NCBI RefSeq assembly: GCF_014212015.1
Contig: NZ_JACJVN010000033.1
Span: 1-64,000 of the forward strand
Direction: 5' to 3'
DNA: 64,000 nt
From: Cohnella lubricantis
Lineage (GTDB): Bacteria; Bacillota; Bacilli; Paenibacillales; Paenibacillaceae
Both the position numbers and the translations under genes were made by a program. Positions within the stretch are counted from its first letter, which is position 1, and the number at the start of each line of letters is the position of its first letter. The notes below the pieces were generated by a model, which was given only the letters and a program-made list of their open reading frames with translations, was not told where the DNA came from and ran no database searches. Of the stretch, positions 36,363-46,388 are shown piece by piece.

Positions 36363-36395
36363 GCCCTTCTTCTTCACGGAGGAAGGGCCTTATTT
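36363..36395 (+). terminator. Terminator closing the biosynthetic locus
   Basis: GCCCTTC (36363-36369) pairs with GAAGGGC (36382-36388), extended by partial pairing inside (TTC with GGA). CTTATTTGTG follows. Modest U tract. Confidence 0.65.
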
Positions 36396-36472
36396 GTGTT
36401 AGCGGTGACCACTCTCTCGTATCCCAAGATAAATATTCTATAAATTATGGTTTATTTCCAAACTTTGAATGA

Positions 36473-36478
36473 TATACA
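36473..36478 (+). promoter_or_regulatory. Candidate -10 box for the GH43 gene
   Basis: TATACA in TATACAAT within an AT-rich gap, with only a weak -35 (TTTATT, 36451-36456). It implies a transcript starting near 36485, which supports the downstream ATG at 36533 rather than 36482. Confidence 0.4.
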
Positions 36479-36532
36479 ATAATGTTGTCTGGCAGAATTG
36501 AAGTCGTCGATACGGGAAGTGATGGTGCTGTT

Positions 36533-37597
36533 ATGCTGAACACAAGAATAGGGACGGTATCGACGTCGATCCTCGCGCTATTAATCCTATTGGGAGGAAT
36601 GTGGATGGGAGGACGTTGGATTAATCAAGACAAGCCGCAAGGAACTCCGTTCGTGAATCCGGTCTTCGACCATGATGCGCCGGATCCGTCCGGCGCGCTG
36701 AAGGGGGACGACGGCTATTACTATATCGTCACGACCCAAGCGAACTACGAGAACGGCATGGAGAAGCTGCCGATCCTGCGGTCCCAAGATCTCGTGCATT
36801 GGGAGCATGCCGGACAGGTGTTCGATACGCTGCCTGACTGGCTGGACAAGGTAGAGATAAATGTCTGGGCGCCGGACTTCGTCCGGCATGACGGGAAGTA
36901 CTACGTCTACTATGCAGGCCAATCCGCGCCGAATGACGATGGGTACAAGATGGGGATCGGCGTTGCTGTCGCGGACGATCCATTAGGTCCTTATGTCGAC
37001 AAGGGCGAACCGATCGCGATCGGTCCGTCCTTCGGAACGATCGATCCGTTCATCTTCACGGACGACGACGGCTCCAGCTACATGTACTGGGGATCGGACG
37101 CTAGGCCGATCCGGGTGCAGAAGCTGTCGGAAGACGGCCTGTCGCTGGTTGGCGAGAGCGAGGAAGTGCTGCACGTAAGCCCGGTCAAGAAGTACGAGAG
37201 GCTGCTCGAAGGACCATGGGTCGTCAAACGCGGCGGCTATTATTATTTGTTCGTCTCCGGAGATAACTGCTGCGGGGCCGGCGCGAATTATGCGGTCATG
37301 GTCGCCCGATCCGAGTCGCCGCTCGGGCCATTCGAGAAGTACAGCTCGGTCCCCGGCGGCGGGCCGATCCTGGAAGCGAACGATCGATTCGACGCGCCGG
37401 GCCACAATTCGATCGTCACCGATGATGCGGGACAGGATTGGATACTGTATCACGCTTTCGACCGGAACGCTCGATTCAAGGGGCGAATTCTGCTCATGGA
37501 CAAGATTGATTGGAAGGATGGATGGCCGGTCATCAATGACGGCAAGGGTCCTTCCTTCACGGAACAGAAGAGCGGGCCTGTGATAAGGAAGGAATGA
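36533..37597 (+). CDS. Glycoside hydrolase family 43, membrane-anchored
   Basis: 354 residues from ATG 36533. A signal anchor (STSILALLILLGGMWMGG) is followed by a five-bladed propeller with the GH43 residues: Asp in DHDAPDPSG, Asp in GTIDPFIFTDDDG, Glu in LLEGPWVVKRGGYYYLF. Likely releases arabinose or xylose from plant polysaccharide at the cell surface. The frame is open to 36482, but that ATG has no ribosome site and sits at the predicted transcript start. Ribosome site for 36533 is also weak, so the start is uncertain. Confidence 0.85.
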   Translation: MLNTRIGTVSTSILALLILLGGMWMGGRWINQDKPQGTPFVNPVFDHDAPDPSGALKGDDGYYYIVTTQANYENGMEKLPILRSQDLVHWEHAGQVFDTLPDWLDKVEINVWAPDFVRHDGKYYVYYAGQSAPNDDGYKMGIGVAVADDPLGPYVDKGEPIAIGPSFGTIDPFIFTDDDGSSYMYWGSDARPIRVQKLSEDGLSLVGESEEVLHVSPVKKYERLLEGPWVVKRGGYYYLFVSGDNCCGAGANYAVMVARSESPLGPFEKYSSVPGGGPILEANDRFDAPGHNSIVTDDAGQDWILYHAFDRNARFKGRILLMDKIDWKDGWPVINDGKGPSFTEQKSGPVIRKE

Positions 37598-37615
37598 AGC
37601 CTTGCAATTGCGAAC

Positions 37616-37666
37616 GCTTGCGCATCGCAAGCCAATTACGCCGTCGCGGGTCTCACCCGTCGACGG
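37616..37666. other. Two GC-rich stem-loops between convergent genes
   Basis: GCTTGCG-CAT-CGCAAGC (37616-37632), then CCGTCGCGGGT (37641-37651) pairing with ACCCGTCGACGG (37655-37666) with one bulged T. No U tracts, so they may slow or partly end transcription between the GH43 gene and yhbH. Confidence 0.45.
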
Positions 37667-37719
37667 ACGAAATGCCCCGTCCGCGCGGCCAATCGCCGCG
37701 GAACGAGGCATTCCTCTTA

Positions 37720-38865
37720 TCACCCAACAGCCTCACGCTTGCGGAAGAACGTCTTGAGCGCGTTGTAGATCTCGGTCTTCTCCTTGATCACATAGTAGAG
37801 GAACTGCTGATGGTCCAGATTCTTGTAGGCCGACATGAGCGTGCTGCTGCGATTGTATTGGTTCACTTCGCCGTAGCCGAAAATATTCGAAACATTCAGA
37901 ATTTCTTTGATAAGCCTCACGCATCGTTCGTTGTCGCTCGTCAGATTGTCGCCGTCGGAGAAGTGGAACGGATAGATGTTGTAAAGCGAAGGCGGATAAC
38001 GGCTGTCGATGATCTCCAATGCTTTGATATAGGCCGAAGAGCAGATCGTGCCGCCGCTCTCGCCTCGCGTGAAGAACTCTTCCTCGGTCACTTCTTTGGC
38101 TTCTGTATGGTGGGCGATGAAGACGATCTCGACCTTCTCATACTGTCGCCTTAGGAACCGCGTCATCCAGAAGAAGAAGGAGCGCGCGCAATATTTCTCG
38201 AAGCTGCCCATGGAACCCGAAGTGTCCATCATGGCGAGGATCACGGCGTTGTTCTGGGGCTTCACGATCTCTTCCCACGTCTTGAAGCGAAGATCGTCCG
38301 GCGAGATGCCGGCAATGCCGGGATGGCCTTGGCGCGAGTTGCGCCGCAGGTTCTCTAGAATGGTCCGCTTCTTGTCGATGTTGGACATGATGCCTTTGCG
38401 CCTGACGTCGGTGAAGCGGACGTCCGTCACTTCGATCTGTTCTTTCTCTTTGCGCTTCAGATAGGGAAGCTCCATCTCCTCGAACAAGAGATTCTCCAGC
38501 TCGGCGATCGAGATCTCGGCCTCGACCACATCGTCGCCCGGTTGATCCCCTGCGCCTTCGCCTTTGCCCGGACCTTCCGCCGGATCGGTGCCGAGAACAT
38601 CTCCGACTTGGCTGTCGCCGTCTCCCTGTCCGACGTGCTTGCGTTTGTTGTGATTATAGATAAACCGGTACTCCTCCAGGCTGCGAATGGGGATCTTAAT
38701 AATTTGTTTGCCGTCCGAGAGAATGATGTTCTCTTCCGACAGCAGATCGGGAAGATTCGATTTGATGGCTTCGCGAACCTTCTGCTGATGCCGCGACTGA
38801 TCCTGATATCCCTTGCGGTGCAAAGACCAGTCTTCGCGTGACAATATGAATGCCGGCTCAGTCAT
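37720..38865 (-). CDS. yhbH: Sporulation protein YhbH
   Basis: 381 residues, DUF444 family. Carried by spore formers with the PrkA kinase and SpoVR; B. subtilis YhbH is needed for normal sporulation. It has a von Willebrand A-like fold with a metal site in [13 protein letters not shown] near 215, a Gly/Asp-rich low-complexity segment near 80-115, and the conserved N-terminus [19 protein letters not shown]. Neither prkA nor spoVR is adjacent. Good evidence that the host is a spore former. Confidence 0.93.
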   Translation of the reverse strand: MTEPAFILSREDWSLHRKGYQDQSRHQQKVREAIKSNLPDLLSEENIILSDGKQIIKIPIRSLEEYRFIYNHNKRKHVGQGDGDSQVGDVLGTDPAEGPGKGEGAGDQPGDDVVEAEISIAELENLLFEEMELPYLKRKEKEQIEVTDVRFTDVRRKGIMSNIDKKRTILENLRRNSRQGHPGIAGISPDDLRFKTWEEIVKPQNNAVILAMMDTSGSMGSFEKYCARSFFFWMTRFLRRQYEKVEIVFIAHHTEAKEVTEEEFFTRGESGGTICSSAYIKALEIIDSRYPPSLYNIYPFHFSDGDNLTSDNERCVRLIKEILNVSNIFGYGEVNQYNRSSTLMSAYKNLDHQQFLYYVIKEKTEIYNALKTFFRKREAVG

Positions 38866-39080
38866 GGCGAGACACCACCTTGTCTGTCATAGATTAATGA
38901 TGTGTTAATCAATATATTCTTTCTTCGCCAAACGATGTGTGTGAATTTTCCCGATGTGCGTGTCTAACCGAATAATTAGAGCGAGATATTGGGCAATTGT
39001 GCCTTTTCGTACATGGTTTCTATCGTCCAAACAGAGTAAGATGGAAGCAGCACTGTTCAAGGATCAAGGAGGATACCTTC

Positions 39081-39461
39081 ATGTTGAAACGTTACACCGC
39101 CGCGGGAGCGATCCTGGCGCTGCTCGCCGTCGCGTTCGGAGCCTTCGGCGCCCATACACTCAAAGGCCATCTGTCCGAGGACGATCTGGAAGTGTTCGAG
39201 ACAGGCGTGCGCTATCAGATGTACCACGGCCTCGGCCTGCTAATCGTCGCGCTGCTGTCGGACCGACTCGGGGAGACCAAACTGATCCGGTGGTCGGCAA
39301 GATTGCTGCTGATCGGCGTCATTCTGTTCTCCGGCAGCCTGTATGCTCTATCTCTGACGGGACTTAGCGCCTTCGGACCGATTACGCCGCTGGGCGGCGT
39401 TGCTTTCCTCGCTGGCTGGCTCTGTCTGGCACTGTCGATCCGCCGATCAGCCAAATCCTGA
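39081..39461 (+). CDS. DUF423 membrane protein (YwdK/YgdD family)
   Basis: 127 residues, four predicted helices, with the family motifs AFGAFGAHTLKG, TGVRYQMYHGLGLL and GPITPLGGVAFLAGW. Role unknown. ATG 39081 has AAGGAGG 8 nt upstream; longer frames to 38954 lack one. Confidence 0.9.
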   Translation: MLKRYTAAGAILALLAVAFGAFGAHTLKGHLSEDDLEVFETGVRYQMYHGLGLLIVALLSDRLGETKLIRWSARLLLIGVILFSGSLYALSLTGLSAFGPITPLGGVAFLAGWLCLALSIRRSAKS

Positions 39462-39525
39462 CGGTGGAAGATAAAGCGTCAATATAGAATGATAAATAGC
39501 CCAATGGGAGGAAGGACGTCGACCT

Positions 39526-41226
39526 GTGAACGGATGGCCTGATGCATCTACCTATACGCTCGAACTGCTGCAATCGATATACGAGAGTCCGGTTACGATT
39601 GTTGTCCTTAACAGCGACGGTCAAATTGTGGATATCAATCGCGATCCCTCCGTCTTGTTCGGATCGGCGAGAGAGGACATAATGGGACAGCCCTTCACCG
39701 CTTGGCTGGACGAGTCCTCCCGCGAAGATGCCGTCTCAACGTTCGGGCGAACGCTCGCGGGAGAGACGGGGACGCAGCCGATTCGCTTCGTAAGCGGAGA
39801 CGGCCGATATTCGGACTTTAACGTTCATGCGGCTCCGCTTCGGCACAAGAAGAAGATCGTGGGCGTCGTTATGTGCATGTACGATATCGGCGATCACAAG
39901 CGGTCGCTGGACCGCATTCACTACATGGCCTATTACGACGACATGACGGGCTTGCCGAATCGGCGCCATTTGACGAATCGGCTCGAAGAAGCGCTGAAGA
40001 ATGCGGGACAAAGGGGTAACAGCTTCGCGGTCTGTTATCTGGACGTGGACCGGTTCAAGCTCGTGAATGCTTCCTTCGGGAGAGATTCAGGCGATATGCT
40101 GCTGCTGCAAATTGCGGAGCGGCTGACGCGCTTTTTCCCGCAAGGCTGCCTGTCTCGGATGGAAGGCGACGAATTCGCCGGCTTGCTTCCCGATGTGCGG
40201 GATGCGGCCCATGTATCGGATCGGCTCTCGGAGCTGATCCGGATGTTCGAGGAGCCGTTCGAGCTGAGCGGCGTTCCGCTGCATATCACCATGAGCGTCG
40301 GCGTATCGATCGCGGACGGAATGGAGGAAGACGGCGCGGCGCTGCTGAAGAAGGCTGATGCCGCTTTGAACCGGGCCAAGGAGAACGGACGCAACGATTT
40401 CCAGTTGTATACCGCAGACTTTGAATATCAAGCGATCCACAAGCTTACGTTGCACCATGAGCTGCTGGAAGGCTTGCAGAAGCGCGAATTTATCCTTCAT
40501 TACCAGCCTCAGTACGATCTGGCTTCAGGCCGGATCGTCGGATTTGAGGCGCTCGTCAGATGGCGGCATCCCATACGCGGACTCGTGCCGCCGGGAGAAT
40601 TCATTCCTGCAGCGGAAGAGAGCGGGATTATCGTGCCGCTGGGGGAATGGGTGCTGCGAGAGGCATGCCGGCAGAATAAGGAATGGCAGGACGCGGGCAT
40701 GCCTCCGCTTCCGATGTCGGTTAATCTGTCCGTCAGGCAATTCTCCCGGCGGGATTTGATCGAGAAGATTGCGGAAGCGCTCCGGGAGACGAAGCTTGAC
40801 CCCAAATATTTGAAGCTGGAGATCACGGAGAGCATGACGATGGACGTGCAGCGGGCGCTGTCACTCTTGAAGGAGTTAAAGGAGCTTGGGGTTGACATTA
40901 GCATCGACGACTTCGGCACCGGCTACAGTTCCTTTAACTACCTGCGCCATTTTCCGATCGGCAGCCTGAAGATCGACCGCTCGTTCGTCTGGGATATCGC
41001 CGACAATCCGAGCAATGCCGCTATCGTGGCATCCATTATAGCCATGGCGCATAATCTTGAGCTGCAAGTTATAGCGGAAGGCGTCGAGACGATTGAACAG
41101 GTGCGGCTTCTCAGGGAGCATGGCTGCGACGAGATGCAAGGCTATTACGGCAGCCCGCCTCTGCCCGGCTCCGGCATAGAGGAGCTGCTTGGCCAGGAGG
41201 GTGGAGGCACCCTCATTCCTACATAA
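39526..41226 (+). CDS. PAS-GGDEF-EAL cyclic-di-GMP protein
   Basis: 566 residues. PAS sensor (about 10-130), GGDEF domain (about 135-295) whose signature reads RMEGDEFAG so the first Gly is replaced, and EAL domain (about 310-555) with FEALVRWRHP near 340, NLSVRQF, EITES and DDFGTGYSSFNYLR. The intact EAL motifs suggest an active c-di-GMP phosphodiesterase; cyclase activity is doubtful. No membrane helices. Start GTG 39526 behind GGGAGGAAGG. Confidence 0.92.
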   Translation: MNGWPDASTYTLELLQSIYESPVTIVVLNSDGQIVDINRDPSVLFGSAREDIMGQPFTAWLDESSREDAVSTFGRTLAGETGTQPIRFVSGDGRYSDFNVHAAPLRHKKKIVGVVMCMYDIGDHKRSLDRIHYMAYYDDMTGLPNRRHLTNRLEEALKNAGQRGNSFAVCYLDVDRFKLVNASFGRDSGDMLLLQIAERLTRFFPQGCLSRMEGDEFAGLLPDVRDAAHVSDRLSELIRMFEEPFELSGVPLHITMSVGVSIADGMEEDGAALLKKADAALNRAKENGRNDFQLYTADFEYQAIHKLTLHHELLEGLQKREFILHYQPQYDLASGRIVGFEALVRWRHPIRGLVPPGEFIPAAEESGIIVPLGEWVLREACRQNKEWQDAGMPPLPMSVNLSVRQFSRRDLIEKIAEALRETKLDPKYLKLEITESMTMDVQRALSLLKELKELGVDISIDDFGTGYSSFNYLRHFPIGSLKIDRSFVWDIADNPSNAAIVASIIAMAHNLELQVIAEGVETIEQVRLLREHGCDEMQGYYGSPPLPGSGIEELLGQEGGGTLIPT

Positions 41227-41240
41227 CGATTGGCATGACG

Positions 41241-41275
41241 AACGCCGCAAGCTCAAGAGAGCCAGCGGCGTTTGG
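41241..41275 (+). terminator. Terminator after the GGDEF-EAL gene
   Basis: AACGCCGC (41241-41248) pairs with GCGGCGTT (41265-41272), with further pairing AGCTC/GAGCC inside; TTTGG follows. Confidence 0.7.
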
Positions 41276-41304
41276 TATATCGACAGATCGTATGAAGATT
41301 TATC

Positions 41305-41733
41305 TCATCCATCCACGAAGTCGTCGACCTCGTTCAGATTGACCGTGTAGACCTTCTTCTCGTCCACATGATACAGCGTCAGAAGCTCGAGGGCCGGATC
41401 GAAATTGACGACCCGGCACGGCCAGCTGAGCTTTACGCCTTTCCCTTTGTTGATCGTGATGCGGATAAGTTGATTGGACTGAATATAGCCGCGAATGCGC
41501 GAATCCAAGGCATCGGTTAACAGTTGGGACGCTTCGGCAGCTTCGGACAGCTCTTTCTCAATCTGATGGCCGAGCTGTATGCCGGATTGGATCCGATAGT
41601 CGGCGAATGAACCTTGGTTCAAGTCATGCAGCAGCTGTTCCATCGCGGCGCCGTTCGTCGGAGCATGCACCAGGATCTCAACTTGGAAGAGGTAGGAACC
41701 GTCCGCCAACTTTCTTGTATTCTTCATAATCAA
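41305..41733 (-). CDS. Unrecognised small protein
   Basis: 142 residues. No family recognised. The middle is helical (QIEKELSEAAEASQLLTDAL); the C-terminal 50 residues are beta-rich and acidic (KLSWPCRVVNFDPALELLTL, VDEKKVYTVNLNEVDDF), reminiscent of YolD-like or Sm-like barrels, but this is only a resemblance. Start TTG 41733 has GGAGG 6 nt upstream; ATG 41727 is the alternative. Single-gene unit convergent with the GGDEF-EAL gene. Confidence 0.65.
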   Translation of the reverse strand: MIMKNTRKLADGSYLFQVEILVHAPTNGAAMEQLLHDLNQGSFADYRIQSGIQLGHQIEKELSEAAEASQLLTDALDSRIRGYIQSNQLIRITINKGKGVKLSWPCRVVNFDPALELLTLYHVDEKKVYTVNLNEVDDFVDG

Positions 41734-41937
41734 GTGAAGCCTCCGTAATAACTAAGCAGTACCAGATGTATATCGTTAAAGATACTATACCATTTTGTAC
41801 GCTTATAGAAATAGTACTTTTGGTCATTTACCTATCGATTCGAATGGGACGAATGGGGAGGTTGATCGCATAGATTAAAGTACGGGCAGACCTAATTAAG
41901 CAGCCTGCCGTCATCGGTGTTCCCGGAGGTGATAAAG

Positions 41938-42252
41938 ATGATGAGGCTTGTTCCGATCGATATAGAAGGACAAACAGCGTTGGGCGCTGAGGTGTTGCTG
42001 CCGGGCACAACGCTGCTTGCGATCACGATTGGCGGCGGATACATTATGTGCGGAGCGCTTGACGTCGCGCTCTTGAACGAAAGGCTCGGGGAGCGCCGGA
42101 TCATAGCGGGAAGAGCGGTTGGCGTTCGCACCTTCGATCAGCTGCTGGATGCTCCGCTCGAATCCGTGACCGATACGGCCCGCAGCCTTGGCATCGTGCC
42201 GGGCATGAGCGGCCGCGATGCGCTTGCCGCGATGGCCGATGCGAGCTCGTGA
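41938..42252 (+). CDS. DUF1805 (YunC-like) protein
   Basis: 104 residues. MMRLVPIDIEGQTALGAEV, the core LLAITIGGGYIMCGALDV and GERRIIAGRAVGVRTFDQLL match DUF1805. Role unknown. ATG 41938 has GGAGGT 7 nt upstream. C-terminal residues (GIVPGMSGRDALAAMA) are typical. Confidence 0.85.
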   Translation: MMRLVPIDIEGQTALGAEVLLPGTTLLAITIGGGYIMCGALDVALLNERLGERRIIAGRAVGVRTFDQLLDAPLESVTDTARSLGIVPGMSGRDALAAMADASS

Positions 42253-42315
42253 GCCGCGCCTGATATTTGTTGGTTGGACGCCATCTGGCTAAGCCTCTGA
42301 TTCGGCGGCTCCATC

Positions 42316-43389
42316 TTATTGCTCGAACAACTGGCGAAGTCCGGTGTCATAAGGCGCTCTGACGATGCCCTTCTCCGTAATAATGGCCGTAACCAGTTCA
42401 TGCGGCGTCACATCAAATGCCGGATTATATACTGCGACGCCTTCCGGAGCGGTGCGGCGCCCGAAGCCTTGGGTAACCTCGTCCGGATGGCGTTCTTCGA
42501 TGGGAATGTCGGCGCCGGTCGGCGTCGACAAATCGATTGTCGACATCGGACAAGCCACGTAGAACGGGATGTTGTGAGCCTTGGCCAGCACGGCCACGCT
42601 GTAGGTTCCGATCTTGTTGGCGACATCCCCGTTAGCCGCTACGCGGTCCGTGCCGACGATGACAGCCTGCACCCAGCCCTTGGACATGACGTGTCCCGCC
42701 ATATTGTCGGTAATGAGCGTAACATCGACCCCCGCCTGGTGCAGCTCGAACGCGGTCAGGCGAGCGCCTTGAAGCACCGGCCGGGTCTCGTCGGCGTATA
42801 CCTTCAGATGAATGCCGCGCTCAAGCGCAAGGTAGAACGGCGCCAATGCGGTGCCGTACTTGGAGGTGGCCAAGCCCCCGGCGTTGCAATGCGTCAGCAC
42901 GCCCATGCCATCCTGGAACAGCGTCAGCGCGTTCTCGCCGATGAGGCGGTTCGTCTCTTCGTCTTCTGCCTGAATCCGCTGGGCTTCTTCAAGCAGCGAA
43001 TCGTAAATAGCGGCTCCGGCAACGCCTGAGCCAGCCAAGCGGCGAGCTGTGGCTTTCATGCGGTCCAGCGCCCAGAATAGATTGACGGCCGTCGGCCGGG
43101 AAGTCGCCAAGTATTCCGCATGGCGCACCGCCTCGGCGGCTGCTGCCTCCGAATCGCCTTCGAAGCCTTGTATGCCCAGCACGACGCCATAAGCGGCGGC
43201 GATCCCGATCGCGGGAGCTCCGCGAACCTTCAACTCGCGGATGGCTTCCCAGACATCCTGAGGCGTCCGCAGCTTCAAATAGACGATTCGCTCCGGAAGA
43301 AGGCGCTGGTCTAACAAATCCAGCGCATTGCCCGCCCAGCGGACGGATTGCAGCACTTGTGAAGCTGCGGATGCAGGTTGCTCGTTCAT
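42316..43389 (-). CDS. mtnA: S-methyl-5-thioribose-1-phosphate isomerase
   Basis: 357 residues. Isomerises methylthioribose 1-phosphate to methylthioribulose 1-phosphate in methionine salvage. Conserved [27 protein letters not shown] (catalytic Cys), [14 protein letters not shown] and [21 protein letters not shown] 43389 has AAAGGAG; the open frame above it overlaps mtnK only out of frame. Follows mtnK by 43 nt on the same strand. Confidence 0.95.
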   Translation of the reverse strand: MNEQPASAASQVLQSVRWAGNALDLLDQRLLPERIVYLKLRTPQDVWEAIRELKVRGAPAIGIAAAYGVVLGIQGFEGDSEAAAAEAVRHAEYLATSRPTAVNLFWALDRMKATARRLAGSGVAGAAIYDSLLEEAQRIQAEDEETNRLIGENALTLFQDGMGVLTHCNAGGLATSKYGTALAPFYLALERGIHLKVYADETRPVLQGARLTAFELHQAGVDVTLITDNMAGHVMSKGWVQAVIVGTDRVAANGDVANKIGTYSVAVLAKAHNIPFYVACPMSTIDLSTPTGADIPIEERHPDEVTQGFGRRTAPEGVAVYNPAFDVTPHELVTAIITEKGIVRAPYDTGLRQLFEQ

Positions 43390-43432
43390 GTTCCTATTCT
43401 CCTTTAACATCAGGTCCGGGATGGTGAGAGCG

Positions 43433-44641
43433 TCAGTCGCCGGACGCTTGCTTAGCGATGCGGATGACATCCTCGATCGACTCCGCTTGCCGGTTGCGCA
43501 TGATGAGGCCGGTGCCGATCGCCAGCGCCATGCGCTGCGCGCGTTCGCGCGCGGCGGCATCCGGAATGGTGTCGATGTCGGCGACATGCGCCAAGCCGTA
43601 GACCCGGCGCACGGTCTTCGCACCTGCGAAGCCGATCGTATCCTGCAGCAGACGCCGCATATAATCGTCCTGATAGCCGGCTGCGCGCGACACGCGATCG
43701 ACGCCGTGCTCATTCCACAGTCGGCGGAACTTCTCCTCGAATTGGGTCCAGATGTCGCGGATCGTGTTCAGCAGATAAACTCTGCGGTCGCGCCTAGATG
43801 CATCTTCGCCGCTCCAATGCTCCTGCGAAGCGTAATTCAGCAGCAGGTTGGCGATGACCGCGCCGACGTCGAAGCCGATCGGGCCGAAGTAAGCGAACTC
43901 GGGGTCGATGACTTTGGTCGATTCCGGCGTGATGAAGATGCTTCCCGTGTGCAGGTCACCATGCAGAAGCGCTTGCGCGCGCGTCAAGAACTTCTCGCGA
44001 AGATAGGCGACCTCGAGCAGGAGCGCCTCATTCTGCCAGATGGCTTCCGCCGCATCGCGAATCGGATCTTCGATGCTGTTCGTGTCAGCGTCGAAATAAG
44101 GATCCTCGAAGATTAAGTCCTCCGTGATCTTGCACAGATCCGGGTTAATGAACGATTGCACGAGCCGCTTCTTCTCCTGTTGGTTCAATCCCAAGTCGGA
44201 CGTGAAGAACAGCGTGCGCGCCATGAATTCGGAGATATGCTCGGCGAACAGCGGGTAGACGCCGCCATCGATCAGGCCGCGGCGCATGATCACGTGATCG
44301 CTTAAATCCTCCATGACGGTCAGCGCGAGCTCTGTGTCCGTCTTATATACGCGCGGCGTAAGCCCTGGCGCAAGCTCGCCTTGCTTGACGAGCGCTTCGC
44401 TCTCGATGCGCGCGCGGTCGAGAGACAGCGGCCAGGATTCGCCTACGACTTTGGCATAAGGCAGCGCTTGCTTGATGATCAAGCTGCGTCCGGTGGCAGG
44501 CTGGGTAATATGGAAGACCAGATTGAGATTGCCGTCGCCGATCTCACGGCAGACAAGCTCTTCGCCTGTCGGGAAAACTTCTTGAATGGAGCGCGCGGTC
44601 TCGATCGCTTCCGCTTCGGTCAAGGGATGATATTGACTCAT
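43433..44641 (-). CDS. mtnK: 5-methylthioribose kinase
   Basis: 402 residues. Phosphorylates methylthioribose, the step before MtnA. Kinase-like fold with [13 protein letters not shown] near the start, [10 protein letters not shown] (catalytic Asp) near 230 and [18 protein letters not shown] 44641 has GAGGTGG upstream; the frame is open to 44722. The leader on the minus strand shows no SAM riboswitch, unlike the B. subtilis mtnK operon. TATACT near 44711-44716 (minus strand) with TTTAAC 16 bp before is a possible promoter. Confidence 0.95.
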   Translation of the reverse strand: MSQYHPLTEAEAIETARSIQEVFPTGEELVCREIGDGNLNLVFHITQPATGRSLIIKQALPYAKVVGESWPLSLDRARIESEALVKQGELAPGLTPRVYKTDTELALTVMEDLSDHVIMRRGLIDGGVYPLFAEHISEFMARTLFFTSDLGLNQQEKKRLVQSFINPDLCKITEDLIFEDPYFDADTNSIEDPIRDAAEAIWQNEALLLEVAYLREKFLTRAQALLHGDLHTGSIFITPESTKVIDPEFAYFGPIGFDVGAVIANLLLNYASQEHWSGEDASRRDRRVYLLNTIRDIWTQFEEKFRRLWNEHGVDRVSRAAGYQDDYMRRLLQDTIGFAGAKTVRRVYGLAHVADIDTIPDAAARERAQRMALAIGTGLIMRNRQAESIEDVIRIAKQASGD

Positions 44642-44798
44642 ATGTAGTCCACCTCGCAAGAGATTGATCATGCTCGTCCGGCCTTCCGCGGGAAGGCTTT
44701 GCCTTAAGACAGTATATAGCAATTGAGCCGCTGTTAAAAGCGGAATGTCTGTATAGCGATAGGCGTACTCAGGTTACGTTCGCGGAAACGCGTTGTGT

Positions 44799-44804
44799 TA
44801 TAAT
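44799..44804 (+). promoter_or_regulatory. Candidate -10 box for the DUF1802 gene
   Basis: Perfect TATAAT 38 bp before ATG 44842. No convincing -35. Confidence 0.45.
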
Positions 44805-44841
44805 TGGAATATAGAGAGAACCTAGGGAGCGATGACTTCAG

Positions 44842-45423
44842 ATGGATCGCAAGATAGCGCTCAGGGAGTGGGCCGTTGCCGTGAAGGCGTTGGAAGAAGG
44901 CAAGCAGATCGTTGCGCTTCGCAAGGGCGGCATCGCCGAGGAGACGAAGGAATTTCGGCTGGAGAGCCCGAGCTTCTATCTTTTTTCCTCCTATGAGCAT
45001 CAGCAGCCGGAGCTGGTGAAGCCCGAATTCAGGGACGTCGTGGCTCTAACCCGCAAGGAATGGGAGTCTCGGCCGGATCGGGTGATGATCACGTCTTACG
45101 CGGAGGCTGCTGAGGATTTGGAGGTGACGGATGCCGACACGCTCAGCCGGATCGACTCGCTTCATATATGGACCGAGAACTATGCAGAAGAGCGATTGCG
45201 CTGGAAGCGGACGAAGCCGCTGCATGTATTGCTGCTCCGCGTGTTTATGCTAGAGGAGCCGATTGTTGTGCCGATGCGGGAGCAATACGGCGGCTGCAAG
45301 TCGTGGCTGAGGCTCGAGGAGACGCTGCCGGAACGGGCGAAGAAGCCGGCGCTGGACGATGAAGATTTCCGCTCGATGAGCGAAGCCGTTAAGCGAGCGT
45401 TGGCGACAAAGACCATTTCCTGA
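44842..45423 (+). CDS. DUF1802 family protein
   Basis: 193 residues. Begins LREWAVAVKALEEGKQIVALRKGGIAEE (split family signature), followed by SPSFYLFSSYEHQ and WTENYAEERLRWKRTKPLHVLLLRV, as in DUF1802. Function unknown. Single gene divergent from mtnK and upstream of the suf operon. Confidence 0.85.
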   Translation: MDRKIALREWAVAVKALEEGKQIVALRKGGIAEETKEFRLESPSFYLFSSYEHQQPELVKPEFRDVVALTRKEWESRPDRVMITSYAEAAEDLEVTDADTLSRIDSLHIWTENYAEERLRWKRTKPLHVLLLRVFMLEEPIVVPMREQYGGCKSWLRLEETLPERAKKPALDDEDFRSMSEAVKRALATKTIS

Positions 45424-45468
45424 ATTGGCGAAGTTTGCGTTTTTCAGGCTGTTTTCATAAAATGAAGG

Positions 45469-45505
45469 TTGAGAATCACTGAGAATCACTTTAAAATAAT
45501 TATAA
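45469..45505 (+). promoter_or_regulatory. suf operon promoter with direct repeat and PerR-like box
   Basis: TTGAGA (45469-45474), 17-bp spacer, TAAAAT (45492-45497). Two exact copies of GAGAATCACT (45471-45480, 45481-45490) lie from the -35 to the -10. TTAAAATAATTATAA (45491-45505) matches the PerR consensus TTATAATNATTATAA at 13 of 14 fixed positions, and the Fur consensus less well (11 of 14). A regulator bound here would block the promoter. Confidence 0.7.
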
Positions 45506-45591
45506 ATAAGGATGCGTCTCCGTCCTCTGGGTGTCTTCATTCAGCGTAACGGCTGCTGCACAATCCTTACTAATTCTGGAGGGATAACACA

Positions 45592-46371
45592 ATGTCCAGC
45601 TTGTTCGAAATCCGTGGCCTTAAGGCGGCCATTGAAGGTAAAGAAATATTGAAAGGCTTCGACTTGACGATGGGCGCAGGCGAAGTGCATGCCATTATGG
45701 GACCGAACGGAACGGGTAAAAGTACGCTCGCTTCTTCGATCATGGGACATCCGAAATACGAAGTGACGGAAGGTTCGATTCACATCAACGGCGAAGACGT
45801 GCTGGAGATGGGTGTAGACGAGCGCGCGCTCGCCGGCTTGTTCCTCGCGATGCAATACCCGAGCGAGATTACCGGCGTCACCAACGCCGACTTCCTTCGC
45901 AGCGCCATTAACGCGCGCCGCGGCGAAGGCAATGAGATCTCCCTCATCAAGTTCGTTCGCCTCATGGAGACGAAGATGAAGGAACTCGAGATGGATCCGG
46001 AATTCATGCATCGTTACTTGAATGAAGGCTTCTCCGGCGGCGAGAAGAAGCGCAATGAGATTCTGCAGATGATGATGCTGGAGCCGAAGCTGGTCATTCT
46101 TGACGAGATCGACTCGGGTCTCGATATCGACGCGCTGAAGATAGTCGCTGCTGGCGTCAATGCGATGCGCTCGAATGATCGCAGCTTCCTGATTATTACC
46201 CACTATCAGCGCTTGCTGAACTATATCAAACCGGACTATGTTCACGTCATGATGCAAGGGCGCATCGTGAAGTCCGGCGGACCGGAGCTGGCTGAGCGCC
46301 TTGAAGCGGAAGGCTACGATTGGGTCAAAGAAGAGCTGGGCATCGTCGACGAGACGGTTGGCCAGGCTTAA
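45592..46371 (+). CDS. sufC: Fe-S cluster assembly ATPase SufC
   Basis: 259 residues. ATPase of the SufBCD scaffold. Walker [10 protein letters not shown] near 38, [10 protein letters not shown], Walker [19 protein letters not shown]-loop TH. RBS GGAGGG before ATG 45592. First gene of sufCDSUB. Confidence 0.96.
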   Translation: MSSLFEIRGLKAAIEGKEILKGFDLTMGAGEVHAIMGPNGTGKSTLASSIMGHPKYEVTEGSIHINGEDVLEMGVDERALAGLFLAMQYPSEITGVTNADFLRSAINARRGEGNEISLIKFVRLMETKMKELEMDPEFMHRYLNEGFSGGEKKRNEILQMMMLEPKLVILDEIDSGLDIDALKIVAAGVNAMRSNDRSFLIITHYQRLLNYIKPDYVHVMMQGRIVKSGGPELAERLEAEGYDWVKEELGIVDETVGQA

Positions 46372-46388
46372 TAAGGAGGCTAGCGATC

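Noticed and set aside
39526-41226. Active diguanylate cyclase
   Set aside because: The signature is EGDEF rather than GGDEF; the EAL half is better conserved, so phosphodiesterase activity is the safer call.
44642-44841. SAM (S-box) riboswitch before mtnK
   Set aside because: The minus-strand leader lacks the conserved S-box helices and core; only a small GC-rich hairpin is visible.
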